Below are positions 21,901-21,969 of a stretch of 21,969 nucleotides of DNA, one piece after another. Origin of the DNA: a virus; IMG/VR virus record IMGVR_UViG_3300012209_000162, positions 1 through 21,969 of that record, one strand, 5' to 3'. How positions within the stretch are numbered: position 1 is the first letter of the stretch; each line of letters opens with the position of its first letter. A program made the translations under genes and the position numbers. Under the pieces are notes generated by a model that had not been told where the DNA came from, made no database searches, and worked only from the letters and a program-made list of their open reading frames with translations.

Positions 21901-21969
21901 CCATGTTGCCCCTCCATCAAAGCTCGTTTCAAGTGTGAACGTGGTATCTGAAGGAGTATTCACAATCCA
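18955..21969 (-). CDS. Large phage tail protein with lectin-like domains (5' end outside window)
   Basis: At least 1,000 residues; the frame is still open at the window edge, so a GTG at 21961-21963 is probably not the start. Residue numbers count from that GTG. Three related beta-sandwich units carry a signature Gly/Ser-Trp-Gln (ETSFDGGATWQ at about 12, ETSINGGSTWQ at about 344, DSTINNGSSWQ at about 443). Two concanavalin/LamG-like domains (about 105-305 and 486-655) lie between or inside these units; the first has GVVYRTTGW...YAVEV and IYIDDVPYL. The last 300 residues (PSADYRQTFVSANLDDMAK ... LLASGLLD) look like a tail or baseplate hub component. The likely role is host-surface sugar binding at the tail tip. 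Confidence 0.75.
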   Translation of the reverse strand, partial: WIVNTPSDTTFTLETSFDGGATWQAATNKAKLGIITPGTYLNGISLLLKESMAITGKTPLLSPSLSQVAVSIVPGYTSTQTDVKYTRTSDSDFNAGTLTNLVAASNSGLGLTGFWRDWKDSDTNSLSSDQTVYGTASPTQTLNANQLKVQTNTGADARVKMVGAGATWQNFTLSVNVQIPTAGTGNIGVVYRTTGWQNNDNSFAYAVEVSSTAVTLIRGTNSGSGGGTRTQIATQALTLTVSGFYTLKVVVNSVDASHTNHTIYIDDVPYLTSTDNTYNAAGSIGMRLYNGSGVQITGYYGSLAILNALTGQYVSENLSLNAVGTVGTSRIFWEDVAPGSSSRLFETSINGGSTWQTASYGQEIVGLPAGTNVTGINLKVRITETAGSEQDQPTVYGYTAWVTSRFSSSGTYISPALSLATVGQVGNTLVSWAGLQPSGTTITVDSTINNGSSWQTNVVPGSQIAAGSNQYAGLGTIGNINVQPDPTVDDFSSDTSSNYTSTNATGGSVATWTPDVTNSRVTATGGANAVYLYTSISSQNMDILCDMTQSESGGLSWCYSSGTSYYSLSVADNQSTVLTPNTITLYRDGVSIGSTSIKFVRGIIYRIRVTSIGGVINVYFDGVDVISYNDTSALVAGQAGLFTNGGTSQFIGVWVQPLGDDVSLINTKVRINLASTDASFTPQIQTLSFGAYGPQINTGILMPSADYRQTFVSANLDDMAKQSNYKWHIDQLNEFEFTQAQARPAPWVLQSNTLSQPSDIELDSNLAIETLGDLYRNRQILTGVSNSAFFQDSFTGNGTQTSFPLRYPIAPGTIPVVTLDVKLNDIPQNVGLKGSTGSDWYYAENDLVIAQDVNALPLDANDTLIISYTGAFVDDVIVNNDAAQAALQLVEGGTGIVEAVEDVSKRNMSFAAAVTYGNQLLTRYCISGRTATFKTYRNGLAVGQMLATNIPEENLNYAQLLVHSVDLGMQTQPNNTVLYNYVVTSSELPVLSSWSKLLASGLLD

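Noticed and set aside
1-21969. tRNA genes and CRISPR arrays
   Set aside because: I found no cloverleaf-like stretch and no regularly spaced repeat array of CRISPR size by reading; the phased AGTAT units are too short and too close.

Overview
The window looks like about 22 kb of a tailed-phage genome or prophage. It carries a replication and recombination block, a phage sigma factor, lysis-type membrane proteins with a putative peptidase, and the 3' part of a large tail protein. Genes are packed with ATGA, TAATG and TAGTG start/stop overlaps, and no chromosomal housekeeping gene is visible. Base composition leans to AT. Shine-Dalgarno sites (AAAGGAG and similar) and sigma-70 promoters are ordinary bacterial ones. 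The RpoD-like sigma factor and the style of the HTH proteins would fit a Chloroflexota (Ktedonobacteria-like) host, but I hold that host guess weakly.

Layout. (1) Positions 1-114: 5' part of a leftward HTH gene running off the left edge. (2) Positions 10,232 down to 287: one long leftward operon. In transcription order it encodes an HTH protein, HNH nuclease, DEAH helicase, zinc protein, SNF2-type helicase, DNA methyltransferase, RusA resolvase, ASCH protein, DUF3987 replication protein, zinc-finger/HTH protein, zinc protein, CHC2/TOPRIM primase and another zinc protein. (3) Positions 10,233-10,431: a divergent control region with a sigma-70 promoter on each strand and helically phased AGTAT repeats. 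(4) Positions 10,432-15,235: a rightward block with a gp32-like single-strand DNA-binding protein, a Cas4-like PD-(D/E)XK nuclease, small zinc and membrane proteins, a sigma factor and small unknowns. It is interrupted at 13,111-13,318 by the relic of an IS200/IS605 (TnpB) element. (5) Positions 15,418-17,319: mostly leftward membrane proteins and a C39-like cysteine peptidase, probably lysis functions. (6) Positions 17,458-18,317: three small rightward genes behind a perfect consensus promoter, closed by a rho-independent terminator. (7) Positions 21,969 down to 18,332: leftward tail protein, XhlA-like protein and 3-TM holin-like protein.

How it fits together. The leftward operon supplies priming (CHC2/TOPRIM protein), a helicase-like ATPase (DUF3987), branch resolution (RusA), two further helicases and DNA modification. 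The rightward block supplies ssDNA coating and a recombination-type nuclease, then a sigma factor that could redirect host RNA polymerase to later genes. No integrase, terminase, capsid or portal gene lies in the window, so temperate or lytic lifestyle cannot be decided here.

Beyond the genes, the most interesting signals are the TnpB-element relic that seems to have supplied the stop codon of a small membrane-protein gene, a strand-biased octamer (AGCAGGGG) repeated 11 times, a nested inverted repeat between the methyltransferase and RusA genes, mutually exclusive hairpins in the methyltransferase leader, and the phased operator-like repeats in the divergent control region.
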